33,279 bases of DNA from a virus, in IMG/VR virus record IMGVR_UViG_3300025108_000207, positions 1-33,279 of that record, one strand, 5' to 3'. Position 1 is the first letter of the stretch, and every line of letters begins with the position of its first letter. Both the position numbers and the translations under genes were made by a program. The notes under the pieces are model-generated. The model worked only from the letters and a program-made list of their open reading frames with translations. It did not search any database and was not told the origin of the DNA. Positions 9,101 to 15,438 of the stretch are shown here, piece after piece.

Positions 9101-10994
9101 CATTAATTACCGCGGTATTTTCGTCTGCTAAACCCGTGGAAGTGTAAAGCGCTCTTCCAGCTTGCTCCCACCAACCAGGCCAATCTGACTTGTCTATTGT
9201 GTCTATTCTTTCGTTTAATAAATAAATTCTTTTTAAACCCTCTAATTTTTTAATTAACTCAGCTTTTTGTTCAATTAAAACATCCCACTCATCTGATTTG
9301 GAATATCTGTAAACGTCTTTTCCATCAACAGTGGTGTACTGTATAGTTTTTTTAGGACGGAATTTAGAATTTCTTGTTTTATCCTCCCATTCTTTTAATG
9401 CAGCTGATGTTTTAACAAATTCTTCTTTTAAATCTTCTCTAGAAAATCCTTCAAAATTACCCATTGATTCTGCTACGCCATCTGTAAGATCTATTATCCC
9501 AGGACTTTTTGGATCTGCAATACCAGACGCTAATTTACCAGTATTAGAATCAAATAACGTTTTATAATTAGCTCTTGTTTTGTATTTATCTACGATTGGT
9601 TGTAAATCTTGGTTTAATTTTTTTATTACATCTGGGTCTTTTAAATCACCTTTTTCGTTTTCTTTATCTATTAGCAAATTCATTTCTGATATTGCCCCTT
9701 CAATATGATTAAAATTAGCTGAGTGTTGCTTTACAAAAGATCCATGAATACTATCCGCTGCTTCACTTTGACTATACCCCTCAGTGGTCATTAGTGATTT
9801 TGCTTGCTCGTTAATTTCTTTATTAGCATCCCTTTCGGCTAACTGAGCCCAATCAGCTGCAATATCACTATTAATAACGCCATGTACAATCTCATCAATA
9901 TCAACACTTGTAAGATTGTCAAAATTTACTCTAGCATTATCAAGCCACCCACCATGCTTAGCAATATCTGACATAACAGTGTCTATTAGAATTTCTTTAT
10001 TTTTTGGTGTTGCTATATTACTAAAGTTCGTTATACCTGTTCGCTTAAAAATATCATTTAAATTAGTTGGGTTTTCTAAATAGTTTTTTATAATACCTTT
10101 TGTAACTTCTTTTCTCTCTTTTTTAAACGCTGGTGTATCTTCAAATTGTGGTGTTTTAAAAAGCATAAACCTCTTTAATTCATCACTGGTATTCGCCCAA
10201 CCCAATTCCTTATAACTATCCGCGCCAACTCTAAAATTCATTTTATTACCATCACTTACCCTTTCAACAGTAAATTCATTACCAAGGGTACCAGCGGTGT
10301 CTACAATATAATCACTCCCTAAAATCTCCCCTAATTCATCTTTCATTAAATCTTCAGCATTCCATTTTTGAGAATGTTTGTCCCACACATTATCTATAGC
10401 GGTTTGTTGTTGTTGCCACGCTACAGGTTGTATTGCGATATCTCTTTGTTCAGAATTTATATACGTAGCCATATTCCACTTTAATCTTTCTAAACCCTCA
10501 TCCTCATCTGGTATAGGAAAAGCTCTTGAAGAATCCATCCACGGTAATTTTACTACTATTTGACCGCCAGCTAATCTAGTTCTTTTAAAAGTAACACCAT
10601 TATCTGAATGTCTATTATTAAGCTCCTTTAGATTAGAATCACTTATAAAATTATCTACAGACTCTCTATCTATAGTTAATTTATCAAAATTTGACTCGAT
10701 CATTGGTACATTTGTAACATCTGCTTCTGATGGGATAGTTTCGGTAAAGAAATTATCGTATTTAGATTTTTTCTCTTTCTTTTTTTCAACCACCTCTTTT
10801 TCTGGTTGTACCTTACTAGATTCTGTTTCAGCTATTCTATTTAATAATACTTCAGAACCATCGTCTGGTTCAGATTCTGTTTTTTCTAACTTACCAGGAT
10901 TTCTTTTATCCCATTCTCCAATAATAGTTTGTATATTCTCCTCTGATTGACCATCATCAACCATCTGTTGAATAATAGATTCTAACTCCTCCAT
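126..10994 (-). CDS. Giant (3622-residue) polyvalent internal virion protein, probably ejected with DNA
   Basis: Residues 1-35 form a short acidic helical start. Hydrophobic, Gly-rich segments lie near 668-700, 765-782 and 867-885. A zincin-like HELHH site is at 1019-1023. A HAD phosphatase-like domain spans about 2275-2435 (DFD at 2279-2281, T2357, DD at 2413-2414). A ~500-residue cassette follows. The C-terminal helical module includes LPFANTPLQMNR near 3382 and a probable membrane or amphipathic helix near 3428-3446. The protein ends in a run of ten lysines. This matches the class called polyvalent proteins: very large phage proteins carrying several effector or enzyme domains, thought to enter the cell with the genome. 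Its position after the tail genes and next to two other helical proteins supports an internal or ejected role. The start lies 2 bases after the upstream stop, with leader AAATAAAT. No RNA polymerase DFDGD motif is visible, unlike the virion polymerase of crAss-like phages. The overall function is inferred. Confidence 0.85.
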   Translation of the reverse strand: MEELESIIQQMVDDGQSEENIQTIIGEWDKRNPGKLEKTESEPDDGSEVLLNRIAETESSKVQPEKEVVEKKKEKKSKYDNFFTETIPSEADVTNVPMIESNFDKLTIDRESVDNFISDSNLKELNNRHSDNGVTFKRTRLAGGQIVVKLPWMDSSRAFPIPDEDEGLERLKWNMATYINSEQRDIAIQPVAWQQQQTAIDNVWDKHSQKWNAEDLMKDELGEILGSDYIVDTAGTLGNEFTVERVSDGNKMNFRVGADSYKELGWANTSDELKRFMLFKTPQFEDTPAFKKERKEVTKGIIKNYLENPTNLNDIFKRTGITNFSNIATPKNKEILIDTVMSDIAKHGGWLDNARVNFDNLTSVDIDEIVHGVINSDIAADWAQLAERDANKEINEQAKSLMTTEGYSQSEAADSIHGSFVKQHSANFNHIEGAISEMNLLIDKENEKGDLKDPDVIKKLNQDLQPIVDKYKTRANYKTLFDSNTGKLASGIADPKSPGIIDLTDGVAESMGNFEGFSREDLKEEFVKTSAALKEWEDKTRNSKFRPKKTIQYTTVDGKDVYRYSKSDEWDVLIEQKAELIKKLEGLKRIYLLNERIDTIDKSDWPGWWEQAGRALYTSTGLADENTAVINGGATEAQTVAATKELYEQMDIPLSRAAKEHSKTSTADMIAMGVGGTPRVVIEFAGFGKFVNGAKYLMGINKWAQALGKSRFLKGSTYLSEKAITKQANRWANRRGISITPKMTQQQIIGTYAAESGIKVVAPTLFNRGIITGVGALSEGLVFTGVERDIEGMPKGIGFSLAGKMIPPALKTKLTWLNTLYKLSSGGVRMATGNQVGTAFNGLVKDLTGHEDWQVFLKNNYDDPDAVMGGIITDLVLGAGLATTHMNRFDIQSHSRIKKGMGKFDTKRRQYIDEKGNIKKGDQANFDKWNDLYNAAKRRVYENEGIQDYLDPLKAAAMAKKEAKAAEADYKELGYNGVDITFKKPDKKSRKGEFKVNKKTNKVELEIDPEDITPGLLSHELHHPLYMKLMENKPAKAVNIKKLLDITRKIKLKEDLTLYQAIKQKGVEVSAIEGMDLAKVRESELFSYISETLRNGGYYNGIKNSNGWWQLKKWIQGDTKAIVNNRSMNDIVNWFAKYNENIGGGKTNLPHFEKLAELVENMEAGVEPTIAEPGVKAPLIEGLGPGASIKLQTYKNQVGLGSERLIDNQGRPITIQVSDKEENDFNTELQKSAVKPLDAKTIKDIKDKKAIDVSKLKPEMREKLETDILNLEAGADIYKVVEMYDPSLGKKTAGTGRVINKMASRSQTPGWDVIKEDVLREFLTGPRGIKGLTADYNRKVREGDIDPKTFPLGKFIGGKFDVRFQGIVEDLQSKKFTKQVEGEAVREPVAPKDPLMEELETKDFSPRAQLERMKWLEERGLTEETAETYVAKQDLMTLSKELGLKGNIVEKSQVTIPELKRNLALKLEPQRSGESKKEFSKRKKEYNKKIVSHKNSVHQYRKSIEKDLLTNFWGISKTTADKMSTVEEVDGQIVSKKGQALKTAQAWQLKGTENKPGDLQTVKNKVEETETKTIDGKEVEVYKNVPAILTAISKGAQDKIDPVDMTSVAPDVVRGKSAGVPKVLLNLGNELLFTPTSKRAQTAAGLPPFMQSEAFIKYQTTTDQAYKTEFEQKFVESLKTPQHYKAVMQEVGKNVYLQSVRSALPKESALARQLEAGKNEGLASERLLAEQIIEDVIKGKVKPGLNGYDTLFKTPEYKKFREQGLTDAWLNKVAKIEDAGKAAIADPAKVGEIMAEGMPKPDVKMEAIEAKGFQDMLGKLTTSWGKKAKQLFHNIKTGEGVDSYTQNETSRAVQNKFGAAIGNFYPTGKKSIIVSDLSNGKNRDWIHIEGHKDGGRYELISYPKGKKQTIDSWYDHNLGGEVFTGNGKNIKDAEFWFLRESIIKDTGKVKTDLANEVVAAHNRGESTQKIIEIVHSRGREMMTNGKPENFNRVLEANRLRRQFHLNAIKHVIENHADYDLTLQEAVQAALRHVRRHTNITNGSLKGTATITAGSIEVGIPVGEKIESPTHLGTMYHSEHQLQLQNFAYTFFDSLGRNWNGKKFNTKKFNKEMDVLNELFEQSTPLKQDQIIYDSRLFGGRTTYLKTFGNKNLGEVSSILNILYRPGVAETMVDFKSEVPQTIAETILENYTKKQLDVLLKLSSKLGEPNALHHTLSSKNTTGSRKLKVEKAKPIENIVGKGSTKGLGSDKLDRLAKAIDKAVAEGRKRNKKARGMSTFDFDETVGISENYIIATKGKETRKIASHEWPVIGEKLKNEGWKMDFTDFNKVTKGKPGPLMEKLKNQIKKFGNENVFILTARAKESAPAIYEWLKSEGVDIPLKNITGLGNSTGEAKAMWMLEKFAEGYNDMYFVDDAIQNVKEVKHVLDQLDVRSKVVQVQDVNKLDSPDTYGGVLASTKLRSEYEKTIAKHRPDLVKEGLVSRTVDDMFDFIDTLNVPANKKKKYEQITTKWLATSNIKLKEDAYKLKQAVEIAEKYKEDIFSYRNPNELIEKYAGKIKKKPLDPNKTKEFTFSGEHKERGITVYEVQNTKEGQQAVRDIIDTHWGKDSNPWCITQTSKLDTGFGEFKTRQKAESFAQKKRKEGAVVTIKKRKEPGKEGFYYEVNYENRSKEGKLTDDAWHNWTAYEKGPKRIIFQDGKLSSFYANRQYWDRMDNATDGPTISVKEGRVTKKVELVDMGGGKIEESTRETRTVSKDKKTVTTEIFAESQDGYIEGTKIVENRVNGKTVKSTRYNPKGGIVEIKEFNKNGKATASYNFFPDGKMSAVNNWGQPFGDMSINDVVMKKGDVLNHQHTEGDIAYMYGRVKLNNQVTEIGWKVAEKNSDLKNVIKTVDGKVRLDLKKVLKLDPDAKGLPKDFAKPQVRKGMQNLKPVKKVLDQLDIKSDVQQALASERLDIDINTIMEHSLGVESGKRFSKAEGKVRGKDIKRRRIIMPDSAADMELLIEPLLGKGKKGIANKKWFEKNFYKPWERGVNDLNTARQTILNDYMSLRKQNKDVTKQLDKAVEGTNFTVDQAMRVYIWNKNGFKIPDLVPTTEAKLIEHIKNNPKLQSYADRVATLTKIETGLKKPSAEWWAETLASEVSETGRTVDRQKYIADWIEAKNEIFSETNLNKMESRLGSRWRSDIEDMLNRMETGRTRGRDMGRIGNKVMNYLNGSVGAIMNLNTRSATLQLISSVNFINHAENNPLAAARAFANQPQYWKDFMKIMNSDMLVQRRQGLKINVTEAELAAAVDGKGNKAKKALAWILKQGYIPTKVADSFAIASGGATYLRNRIRMYEKQGLETKEAESKAWLDFQAIAEKTQQSSRADLLSRQQTSFEGRLILPFANTPLQMNRIMMKEMLDLSKGRYKGSFGENSFTNKMSKIAYYGAIQSLIFAGLQSGLFALMANGGDDKIIAQKKIRTVNTMTDSFLRGMGVQGAIAAGVKNAVLKFLEQNEKGYNADYNEVGEALLNISPTIGSKFSKLDQTGNTFKYNKKEILKKGLSLDNTKGIEASAQTIEAIMNIPIHRVVRKTQNIQDALDKKNEDWQRLMMLLGWSKWDVGIIDKKKKKKKKKKIKIKYL
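147..176 (-). repeat. Hexanucleotide microsatellite, five units, encoding a terminal polylysine run
   Basis: Five perfect head-to-tail copies of CTTTTT on the plus strand (AAAAAG on the coding strand) sit in the last codons of the giant gene and encode the lysine run before the IKIKYL end. Because the unit is six bases, gain or loss of whole units changes the lysine count by two without breaking the frame. A single-base slip within the A-runs would alter only the last few residues. Confidence 0.9.
2174..2219 (-). repeat. Imperfect direct repeat, copy 2 (right after the cassette in reading direction)
   Basis: These 46 bases match 3701-3746 at 35 of 46 positions by hand alignment, without gaps. 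Both copies encode VK-x-VLDQLD-[VI]-[RK]-S. The copies lie 1527 bases (509 codons) apart in the same frame. Confidence 0.75.
2205..3683 (-). other. Cassette inside the giant protein (about residues 2438-2930) with a WCIT-type domain and MORN-like repeats
   Basis: Between the HAD domain and the C-terminal helical module lies a segment of different character. It contains a domain with a short GITVYEV strand, then HWGKDSNPWCITQT, and later an aromatic block around YWDRMDN with many Trp and Tyr residues. After that come beta-rich repeats such as YNPKGGIVEIKEFNKNGK and SYNFFPDGKMS, which resemble MORN/YwqK-type repeats. Both ends are marked by related sequences: VLDQLDVRS at 2425-2433 and VLDQLDIKS at 2934-2942. 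I cannot assign the WCIT-type domain to a family. The boundaries are approximate. Confidence 0.5.
3690..4172 (-). other. HAD-superfamily phosphatase-like domain in the giant protein (residues 2275-2435)
   Basis: The four HAD landmarks occur in order and with plausible spacing: STFDFDET with the nucleophile Asp2279 and general acid Asp2281, FILTAR with Thr2357, a lysine in GEAKAMW, and MYFVDDAIQN with Asp2413 and Asp2414. These residues define a metal-dependent phosphohydrolase active site, and none is missing. The short span suggests a minimal core with a small cap. The substrate is unknown; polynucleotide 3'-phosphate or nucleotide phosphate are possibilities by analogy only. Confidence 0.85.
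3701..3746 (-). repeat. Imperfect direct repeat, copy 1 (end of the HAD domain)
   Basis: This is the partner of 2174-2219. It encodes the helix that follows the VDD motif of the HAD domain, about residues 2418-2432. In both copies a LAS[ET][RK]L motif follows downstream, at 2454-2459 after copy 1 and at 2948-2953 after copy 2. Confidence 0.75.
7695..8027 (-). other. Zincin-like metallopeptidase site in the giant protein (HELHH, residues 1019-1023)
   Basis: The motif ITPGLLSHELHHPLYMK contains the HExxH signature at 7926-7940. It follows a short basic strand region (KGEFKV, NKVELEIDP) and precedes helices with RESELFSYISETL, which could supply a third acidic zinc ligand. Polyvalent phage proteins often carry a zincin domain. 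Self-processing or cleavage of a host protein are both possible. The domain boundaries are estimates. Confidence 0.65.
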
Positions 10995-10996
10995 AT

Positions 10997-12514
10997 TTAT
11001 TTATTATCTAAATATTGGTTAATTAACGATTCTACTTCCGGATTTTTTTCAAATCCAGTGCCCATAACAGGTATATTTGGATTTCCACCCTCTGTAGCAT
11101 ACTGTGGTTCGCCATAACCTTTAGGTGGTGCTACTCCTAAACCACCAAGACCTAACATGCTAACTACTTCTGTTGTACGTATTTTATTCTTATCTTTTTT
11201 CCAACCTATTGTTTCTTTCTCTACACCTTCTTCTGTTATTGTTTTCCCTGTTAATCTCCATACTTCGCTATAACCATTACCTAATTGTACTAGTTTCGTT
11301 TTATTATCATTTGTATATTCAACACCTTTTCCTTTATATATACGTCTAACTCTATTTATGTTATCTAATCTCTGTTGTTCCCACTGTTTCGTTTCCTGTA
11401 CTTTCGGCGCTTTATAATTTTTCTTTTTCCATGCAGCAAGAGAATTTGCGTGAAATTGTTTTTGAACATCTATAAAGCTATCAATAGCAAATTGTTTATA
11501 TTCTGGACTACTTAAATCTTGTTCTTTTATAGTGTTTAAAGCGCCTTCGTATTCTAATGTCCCCGGTTTATAACCAAATTTCTTTTCTATAAAGGATTGT
11601 GCTGGAGTCATAAAACTTTTCCCAGCATCAGAATATTTATAATGTGTACCGCCAAGGAAATAACTATCAAAAGCTTCTGGAGACATTTCTTCAACTGCTT
11701 TAGCGGCATCTGCCCTTATTCCCAATTCAATTACATTATTCCACTCTGTGCCAGTGTTTCCAAGCTTTGTGCCATTATCTGCAAATGTACCCTCTACGTC
11801 ATGAGAAGAGGTGTCTTCATATTTATTAAATTGAATCTCGTTAAATGGAGTTTGTACTATTTCTGTTTCATCTACAAATCCCGCAGGACCAAAACCACCT
11901 TTACGTAATTCTTTAACTAATACTAATCTACCAGTTGCTGGATCTACCTCAAAAGATTTATCCATATCACCGTTAGCTAGGGCCATAGTGTTATCCATTC
12001 TAGGTCCGGTAGTTTTGCTACTCCATTTAGCTTTTATAGGTTTACCGTCTTCCCCTGCTAACATACCAGTTTTTATTACACCTTTATATTCATTTTTTAA
12101 CCGGAGCCTCTCAGTTGCATCAGCATGTAAGTTTTGTAGTTTCATTTCAGCATTGTCTATAAGAGCTCTTCCTTCTTTATATTTTTTACTATTACGAAAA
12201 CCATGCCAAGTAGAAATTAAATCCTGTCCTCTATTTCTTTCTTCTTGCCACTTGCTTATACTATCTTTATACAAACCTTTTAAAGGACCCCCTTCCTCCG
12301 CTATAGTACTTGCCCACTCAGCATCGTTTAATTCTGTTTTATCTGACAATTCTTTTTTCCTATCCCATGCACTATTAAAATATTTAAGCGCTTGCCCACC
12401 AACAAAAGAAAATAATTGTCTTGTCATTGGATCTATTTGAGATCTTCTTAGTTCCCCTGGCCCTGAAGCTGCTTTACCTACTTTATATAATGTACCTGCA
12501 TCTATTACTCCCAT
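10997..12514 (-). CDS. Probable internal/ejected virion protein, 505 residues
   Basis: The protein is soluble, polar and mainly helical in its N-terminal half (WDRKKELSDKTELNDAEW, KWQEERNRG). It has a Gly-rich hydrophobic patch near the end (MLGLGGLGVAPPKGYG) and no signal peptide. Its stop lies 2 bases before the giant gene's ATG, and its start lies 4 bases after the preceding gene's stop, so the three genes from 126 to 13556 appear to be translated together. Its order between the tail-region genes and the giant protein matches the internal (ejection) proteins of podoviruses. I recognise no enzymatic motif. The role rests on position and composition and could equally be a tail or cargo protein. 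Confidence 0.75.
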   Translation of the reverse strand: MGVIDAGTLYKVGKAASGPGELRRSQIDPMTRQLFSFVGGQALKYFNSAWDRKKELSDKTELNDAEWASTIAEEGGPLKGLYKDSISKWQEERNRGQDLISTWHGFRNSKKYKEGRALIDNAEMKLQNLHADATERLRLKNEYKGVIKTGMLAGEDGKPIKAKWSSKTTGPRMDNTMALANGDMDKSFEVDPATGRLVLVKELRKGGFGPAGFVDETEIVQTPFNEIQFNKYEDTSSHDVEGTFADNGTKLGNTGTEWNNVIELGIRADAAKAVEEMSPEAFDSYFLGGTHYKYSDAGKSFMTPAQSFIEKKFGYKPGTLEYEGALNTIKEQDLSSPEYKQFAIDSFIDVQKQFHANSLAAWKKKNYKAPKVQETKQWEQQRLDNINRVRRIYKGKGVEYTNDNKTKLVQLGNGYSEVWRLTGKTITEEGVEKETIGWKKDKNKIRTTEVVSMLGLGGLGVAPPKGYGEPQYATEGGNPNIPVMGTGFEKNPEVESLINQYLDNK

Positions 12515-12518
12515 ATTT

Positions 12519-13556
12519 CTAATTTTTTATTTTAATAAAATCAACATCTATTTTATTATAATCTACCATATCATAACCACTATTATGTTTTATAACTGCT
12601 TCTTGTGGTATTTCATCAGACATAACACCTTGCCAAATACCTTCACCAAATTCAGGATTTTTATATTCAAAGCTGTATATATTTATTCCACTAGGTGATT
12701 TACCAATTACTGTTATATTTTTCTTTAGTCTTCTATCACTAAGTTTTTGAACCCAACTTTTATCAGCTTGCTTAGAAGCTTGTGAACCTTCTACTAAACC
12801 AGCCTGCAATGCCATTAATCCTTGTTGTTTCTGGAGATCTAAGTTTTGTAAATCCATTTGACCACCACGTATTGCCATTTCAGTTTTCCATTGACCTTCT
12901 CTTGCTGTTTTATCTATATCAAGTTGTGTTGAACCGATTAATTTATCAACGTCAAATTGACCTTGTCTTATCATTTTATCAACTTCGAAACCTGCTTTCA
13001 TTTTCTTTTCTTTTGCATCAGCTTCCATTTGTTGTACTTGAGCAGCTCCTTTTGCAGACATAATTTTTCCTTCTCTTTCTTGACCACCTATATCGGCTCT
13101 TGTTGTTGCAGCTTGTTGTAACGCGGCGTTAGCCATACCTTGAACTTGTCCACCTGTCATCCCCATTGTTTTCATTGCCTCTAATTGTGAAGCTTGATTT
13201 TGTTGAAATTGCTTTTGAGCAAGTTCAGCGGCTTTAGTATCAACGCCTATATCTTCAAATTTATTTTCAAACTCTGTTTGCATCCCAGCAAGTGGATTAC
13301 CCATTCCAGCGAAAGGATTTGTCATGCCAAGAATTCTATTACCCGCACCTAATCCAGCCATTGGATTTGTTAGACCTTCGTATGCGTTTGTAAGTTCTGT
13401 ATCTCTAAAATTTTGCATGTCTCCAGCTAACGTCTCTTTATAATCATCAATCTCATTAGAAGCTCTTCTTTGACTTCCATCCCAATCTGTTACCGTAGCA
13501 GTTCCACCAAGCCAATTCTTTCGTCTTCTTTTAAACGGTGTTGTTTTTCTTGCCAT
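12519..13556 (-). CDS. Hendecad coiled-coil virion protein with C-terminal peptidase-S74-type chaperone domain
   Basis: The N-terminus is basic (KRRRKNW). Residues 63-92 carry repeats of NP[MFL]AG[LM]. Residues 105-270 are Gln/Met/Ala-rich and helical, with a clear 11-residue period from 195 to about 249 (MIRQGQFDVDK, LIGSTQLDIDK, TAREGQWKTEM, AIRGGQMDLQN). The last 73 residues match the intramolecular chaperone of endosialidases and tail spikes (peptidase S74). The conserved SDRRLKKNI starts at Ser273, followed by GINIYSFEYKNP, WQGVMSDEIP and DYNKIDVDF. In that family the domain trimerises the fibre and cuts itself off just before the conserved serine. Here it sits on a helical rather than beta-helical protein, near the ejection genes. 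A 52-base A/T-rich gap precedes the ATG. Confidence 0.8.
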   Translation of the reverse strand: MARKTTPFKRRRKNWLGGTATVTDWDGSQRRASNEIDDYKETLAGDMQNFRDTELTNAYEGLTNPMAGLGAGNRILGMTNPFAGMGNPLAGMQTEFENKFEDIGVDTKAAELAQKQFQQNQASQLEAMKTMGMTGGQVQGMANAALQQAATTRADIGGQEREGKIMSAKGAAQVQQMEADAKEKKMKAGFEVDKMIRQGQFDVDKLIGSTQLDIDKTAREGQWKTEMAIRGGQMDLQNLDLQKQQGLMALQAGLVEGSQASKQADKSWVQKLSDRRLKKNITVIGKSPSGINIYSFEYKNPEFGEGIWQGVMSDEIPQEAVIKHNSGYDMVDYNKIDVDFIKIKN

Positions 13557-13608
13557 AATTTAAATTTTTAATATATATTGTATATTTTATAATTACACTC
13601 TTTATTTA

Positions 13609-13980
13609 TTATTTACTACTCTCAAAAACCTCTGTTCCAACGCTAAATAGCTCAGCCTCTGTTGTCGAATCATTTCTAAATTCAACTTCCGCATAATAAC
13701 CAAGTATACTACTCATGTTAGCTTTGTTATCTTTACTAAACATTATATAGCTTCCCGCTGTTGGTGGTGGTGTTGTAATTAACATCATACAATCAATAGT
13801 TACTGTTCCAGTTGTAGGATCCCAAGTCCCAATCTGCGTAATTGGTCCTATTGATATCACATTGTTTAAACTTTGAGTATTATGAGTTCCAACAAGTACT
13901 GTGTTCGTATAATAAGCTACATCACCAACTTGTACTGATGTGTTTAATGGATTTGAAAATGTAAGTGTTATTGCTGGCAT
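13609..13980 (-). CDS. Small beta-rich structural protein, 123 residues
   Basis: The protein is short, beta-rich and soluble, with a Thr/Val-rich N-terminal half (ITLTFSNPLNTSVQVGDVAYY) and a distinctive end: SYIMFSKDNKANMSSILGYY, then AEVEFRNDSTTEAELFSVGTEVFESSK. I recall closely similar ends in small hypothetical proteins of uncultured marine phages, next to tail-fibre genes. It starts one base after the stop of the 481-residue gene, so translation is probably coupled. It is likely a minor virion or fibre-associated protein. No catalytic motif is visible and the precise role is unknown. Confidence 0.75.
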   Translation of the reverse strand: MPAITLTFSNPLNTSVQVGDVAYYTNTVLVGTHNTQSLNNVISIGPITQIGTWDPTTGTVTIDCMMLITTPPPTAGSYIMFSKDNKANMSSILGYYAEVEFRNDSTTEAELFSVGTEVFESSK

Positions 13981-13981
13981 A

Positions 13982-15427
13982 TTATGTTATTGTTATATAT
14001 ACAGGTGTTCTTGCGCTACTATTAGCCCCATCATTAGTATAAAAATAAAATTTATCTGTTCCTGTAAACCCAGTGTATGGTTTGTAAGTTGTTGTTCCAA
14101 CGCCAGACGCCCACGCGGTTGTAGTTACTACCCCATGTGAAGGCCAATCTCGCGCTTCCCAAACCGGTGTCTTAGTATCTTTATTATCATCAGTATCTAA
14201 CGATAATAAATCAAAAACTATAGATGTATCTTTAGTTGTTGTTATATATTGCGTATAAGCATTTGGAGTAACTGTTAAAAAGTTATCTGTTAATTGAGTA
14301 TAAGTCACGTCTTTCTTCCCAAACATACCAACTTGATAAGTACCGTTCAATGTTATAGTGTCACTACCACTTCCAGTAATATGAAGTCTTCCAGATATAG
14401 AGGTTGTATCATTTGAAAACGTTAACTCTATATTAGAAGGAATAAAATCTTTAGAATCAGTCGTTACACTGCTAGCGCTACCAACACTATCAATTAATCC
14501 AGTAATTTTTTTAGTAAAAGTTAATTGATCGAGTTGTATTAATTTTTGTTTTAAAGAAGTTGTAATATCAGTATCAGTGTCAATAGCTGTAATAGTAGTG
14601 TATCCTTTTATGTTACTCCCAGTTATAACCATACCAATAACTAGATTTTTTGTATCATTTAATCTAATTTTATTGCTAAATTTATCTTCATTATCATCAC
14701 TTATATTTGAATCAAATAACTTTGTATATGTATAACTACCACTATATATCATTCCTTCTTCTATAGGGGTCGCATATTGAGCTACATCACTAGGAGGTAA
14801 TGTTAAAACCATGTTTTCACTAGTCTTTTTTTCTCCGGTGTTTCTTTTTATATCGGTACTTTTTTTCAAATCTACTAATAGATTAGGATTTTTAGAAACA
14901 TATAATAAACCATCAGCGGGTGATATAGTAATGTTATAAACTATTTCTCCAAATTTCTTTGTATATGTAGAAGATGACGATGTAGTAAAATTATTAGGTA
15001 TCGTTTCTGCTAATGTCATTGCTTTTCCAACTAAAGTTGAATTACTACCTGATATTGAGTGTGATGACGTAGATGTCAGTGTAATCGTTGGGTTTGGGTA
15101 TTGTTTTAACTCGTGAGATACAATATCCTTATTGAGTTTTGTAAATACAGTTGGTAGAACTTCAATAGTATATGTTTCAACATTATCTACTCTAGTAAAA
15201 TTATTAGATTCATATACTGGAAATTTTTGTGACAATTTATATAAACCAGATTTAGGAATAATTATATCATTTAAATAATCCTCCAATATATTTTTTCCAG
15301 AACTATTTTTAATAATTAAAGTAAACCTAGCGCCAACATCACCAGAAACAACTATTTCACGTACACCACCATTAGCGTTAATAGTGCCTGTGTTAGAAAT
15401 TTTTAAAGAACTTATTGTTTTAATCAT
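13982..15427 (-). CDS. Surface/tail protein with C-terminal bacterial Ig-like (cadherin-like) domain, 481 residues
   Basis: The protein is beta-rich throughout and dominated by Ser, Thr, Asn and Asp, with no signal peptide or membrane segment. The last ~85 residues fit the cadherin-like Ig domain found in tandem in bacterial adhesins (Big_9 type): FDLLSLDTDDN, then SHGVVTTTAWASGVGTTTYKP, GFTGTDKFYFYTNDGANSSA and a final TPVYITIT strand. Such domains on phage tails or capsids usually bind carbohydrate or space out a fibre. The middle holds further beta-sandwich-like segments without a recognised family. It lies 11 bases downstream of the 2704-residue tail gene and one base upstream of the 123-residue gene. 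A decoration or receptor-contact role is inferred. Confidence 0.75.
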   Translation of the reverse strand: MIKTISSLKISNTGTINANGGVREIVVSGDVGARFTLIIKNSSGKNILEDYLNDIIIPKSGLYKLSQKFPVYESNNFTRVDNVETYTIEVLPTVFTKLNKDIVSHELKQYPNPTITLTSTSSHSISGSNSTLVGKAMTLAETIPNNFTTSSSSTYTKKFGEIVYNITISPADGLLYVSKNPNLLVDLKKSTDIKRNTGEKKTSENMVLTLPPSDVAQYATPIEEGMIYSGSYTYTKLFDSNISDDNEDKFSNKIRLNDTKNLVIGMVITGSNIKGYTTITAIDTDTDITTSLKQKLIQLDQLTFTKKITGLIDSVGSASSVTTDSKDFIPSNIELTFSNDTTSISGRLHITGSGSDTITLNGTYQVGMFGKKDVTYTQLTDNFLTVTPNAYTQYITTTKDTSIVFDLLSLDTDDNKDTKTPVWEARDWPSHGVVTTTAWASGVGTTTYKPYTGFTGTDKFYFYTNDGANSSARTPVYITIT

Positions 15428-15438
15428 TGTTAATTAAT

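Noticed and set aside
10994-10997. Programmed frameshift joining the 505-residue and giant proteins
   Set aside because: A clean stop and a new ATG are separated by two bases with no slippery heptamer or downstream hairpin; simple coupled translation explains it.
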